Positions 62,635-64,000 of a DNA stretch of 64,000 nucleotides are shown here, in pieces; the first letter of the stretch is position 1, and every line of letters begins with the position of its first letter. A program made the position numbers and the translations under genes. The notes under the pieces were generated by a model, which saw nothing but the letters and a program-made list of their open reading frames with translations, had not been told where the DNA came from and did not search any database. The stretch comes from Rotaria macrura. Taxonomy: Eukaryota > Rotifera > Eurotatoria > Philodinida > Philodinidae. The DNA lies in the NCBI GenBank assembly GCA_900239685.1, contig OENT01000357.1, forward strand, positions 62,001-126,000, given 5' to 3'.

Positions 62635-64000
62635 AACTCAACCAATACCGTTGTCTTCATTTGCTTTAAACTGCGTCGTGTACTTTTATATGACAATATC
62701 GGATATATTGTGAAAGAAGAAAGGAACAAAAGATTAAGTGCCGTTTTCGTCTCGCGTTACCTGACTCGTAAATTATTTATCGTTGTCGTAAATCCTAATA
62801 TGACAAACTGCTTGCATATTTTAGAATTATATAAGTGAAACCAATCCTTCTTTCGTTTATCACAGATTGTACGTGAGTATATCAAGCGGTTTGATGTCGA
62901 GGTATGATGTTCCATGAGAGATAAACATTGTTTTGAACAAATTTTATAGCGATTTCTAGACATTGCTCTTATACACGTCACAAGAAAACAAATTAACGAG
63001 ACACTTGAATGCATTCGAACAACTTGAAGAAACTATTGCCAAGTTATATACGTTTGAATCTATAAAAGCTGACTTTTTGTAAATACGACGATCTGAATTA
63101 CGACTATGATATCACGTGTTAGTTTTCGATGCAAACTTTTCAAAGATTTCAATCAAGAAAGAAAAACATCTTCAATCAAATGCAATAGAATACTTGGACT
63201 CATGTTTTGATCCAGTTTTCAATGGAAATGTCACATACATTGCTAACTTTTACGCATGCAGTTTTGTATTTTCTAGTCCGAATTTGTTAGCTCCCATTTT
63301 TATCAACGAAAAAGACATGTCTGAGCAAAATTTTTCTTCAAAAACTCTCAATATCATATTAATCTTCCGACAACTACTTCAATCGAGCAAAAAGTTAATC
63401 GTGCAATTTCAAACGTTTCATGTGAAAATGAAACAACATTTTTTGAAGAATATCATTTGAAATGGAAAATCACTGCGGAACATTTTTCTCCGATAACACT
63501 TTGATTTACTTATTACAATGGTTTTTTTATTTTGTGATTAACCACAGTAAAAATTTTCGATTGAAGTTGATGATTGTGAAACTAGCAATAAAAACATATT
63601 CGCATGAAACTAATGGTAATTCCAACTGGAAACATCTTTTCAGTCATTTTTGTGGTAAAAACCTTTTGCCGTAGATTCTGATTTTATCCGAATTTCGATG
63701 GACTCTTAACTACTCCTTAGTGTCTTTCGTGAATTCGTGACGGATAAAACATTTTCACATCTGTTACTGAGTTTTATTGAATTATTTCTCGACAGCCTCA
63801 GTTTCATTGTTTTTTGTACAATTTTGAGAATTTTGTTTGCTTGCGATGAAGTTCTAAATTCTTTTCGTACTCCAAACTTCTCCTTGATGCTCTTCATGAA
63901 TTTGAGAACGCCTCAATATCATCACAGTCGCTTTGGACTTTTGCGAAGCTTTTTCAGTCGCAAAAACTCATTTTGACTGGGATTGCAATATATAAAATTT
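62635..64000. other. Upstream flank of the hydrolase, no gene seen
   Basis: Several frames of 60-130 codons occur on both strands (for example 63116-63460, +) but they match no family and have no phase-compatible neighbours. A gene continuing beyond the window cannot be excluded. Confidence 0.4.

Noticed and set aside
62449..62838. 129-codon plus-strand frame
   Set aside because: It overlaps the first exon of the hydrolase in antisense and has no family resemblance.
63116..63460. 114-codon plus-strand frame near the window end
   Set aside because: No motif, no signal peptide and no splice-linked neighbours; probably chance.

Overview
This is a 64 kb window of AT-rich eukaryotic nuclear DNA, almost certainly from a small invertebrate animal. 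Genes are compact, and most introns are about 50-70 bp with GT..AG ends. The gene set is animal (Kv-channel beta subunit, PDGF/VEGF-type growth factors, neuropathy target esterase, DNAJC21, dynactin p25). A bdelloid rotifer is the best guess, because such rotifers have this mix of tiny introns, AT-rich DNA, spliced-leader trans-splicing and diverged rhodopsin-like receptors. That assignment is inference. Exon joins below were worked out by eye from splice sites, reading-frame phase and remembered family sequences; no transcript data were available.

Layout. 1-9 kb: an intronless 7TM receptor (1484-2491, +), then a tandem pair of secreted PDGF/VEGF-domain genes with matching seven-exon structures (6082-7280 and 7590-8763, +). 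9-25.5 kb: two minus-strand genes, a long PNPLA6/7 (neuropathy target esterase) gene at 9171-21555 and a ubiquitin-specific protease of the USP2/USP21 type at 22048-25526. One protease intron carries a 365 bp hAT-like MITE with an intact 8 bp target duplication. 25.5-35 kb: mostly gene-poor, with a large palindrome, decayed coding sequence, the ribosomal protein eL20 gene (32331-32922, -) and a cluster of heat-shock-element-like motifs. 35-39 kb: a Kv beta subunit gene with at least two, perhaps three, alternative first exons. 41-46 kb: DNAJC21 followed closely by ELOF1 (both +). 47-51 kb: a short POLR1G/RPA34-like gene (+) and a small secreted MRH-like protein (-). 54-58.4 kb: a B-box/coiled-coil gene, then PEX11 and DCTN5 in close tandem (+). 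61-62.6 kb: a serine beta-lactamase-like hydrolase (-).

The observation I rate highest is in the PNPLA6/7 gene. The segment of the patatin domain that carries the catalytic Asp (the DG[G/A] motif) is present as two tandem two-exon cassettes, at 12149-12342 and 11782-11958. Both enter and leave in phase 1, so either can be spliced in alone without changing the frame. This looks like mutually exclusive splicing that swaps part of the active site of a lysophospholipase. Two close same-strand gene pairs (DNAJC21-ELOF1, 78 bp apart; PEX11-DCTN5, 131 bp apart) have a splice acceptor at or just before the downstream ATG, as expected for operons resolved by trans-splicing. I saw no tRNA, rRNA, CRISPR array or complete autonomous transposon.
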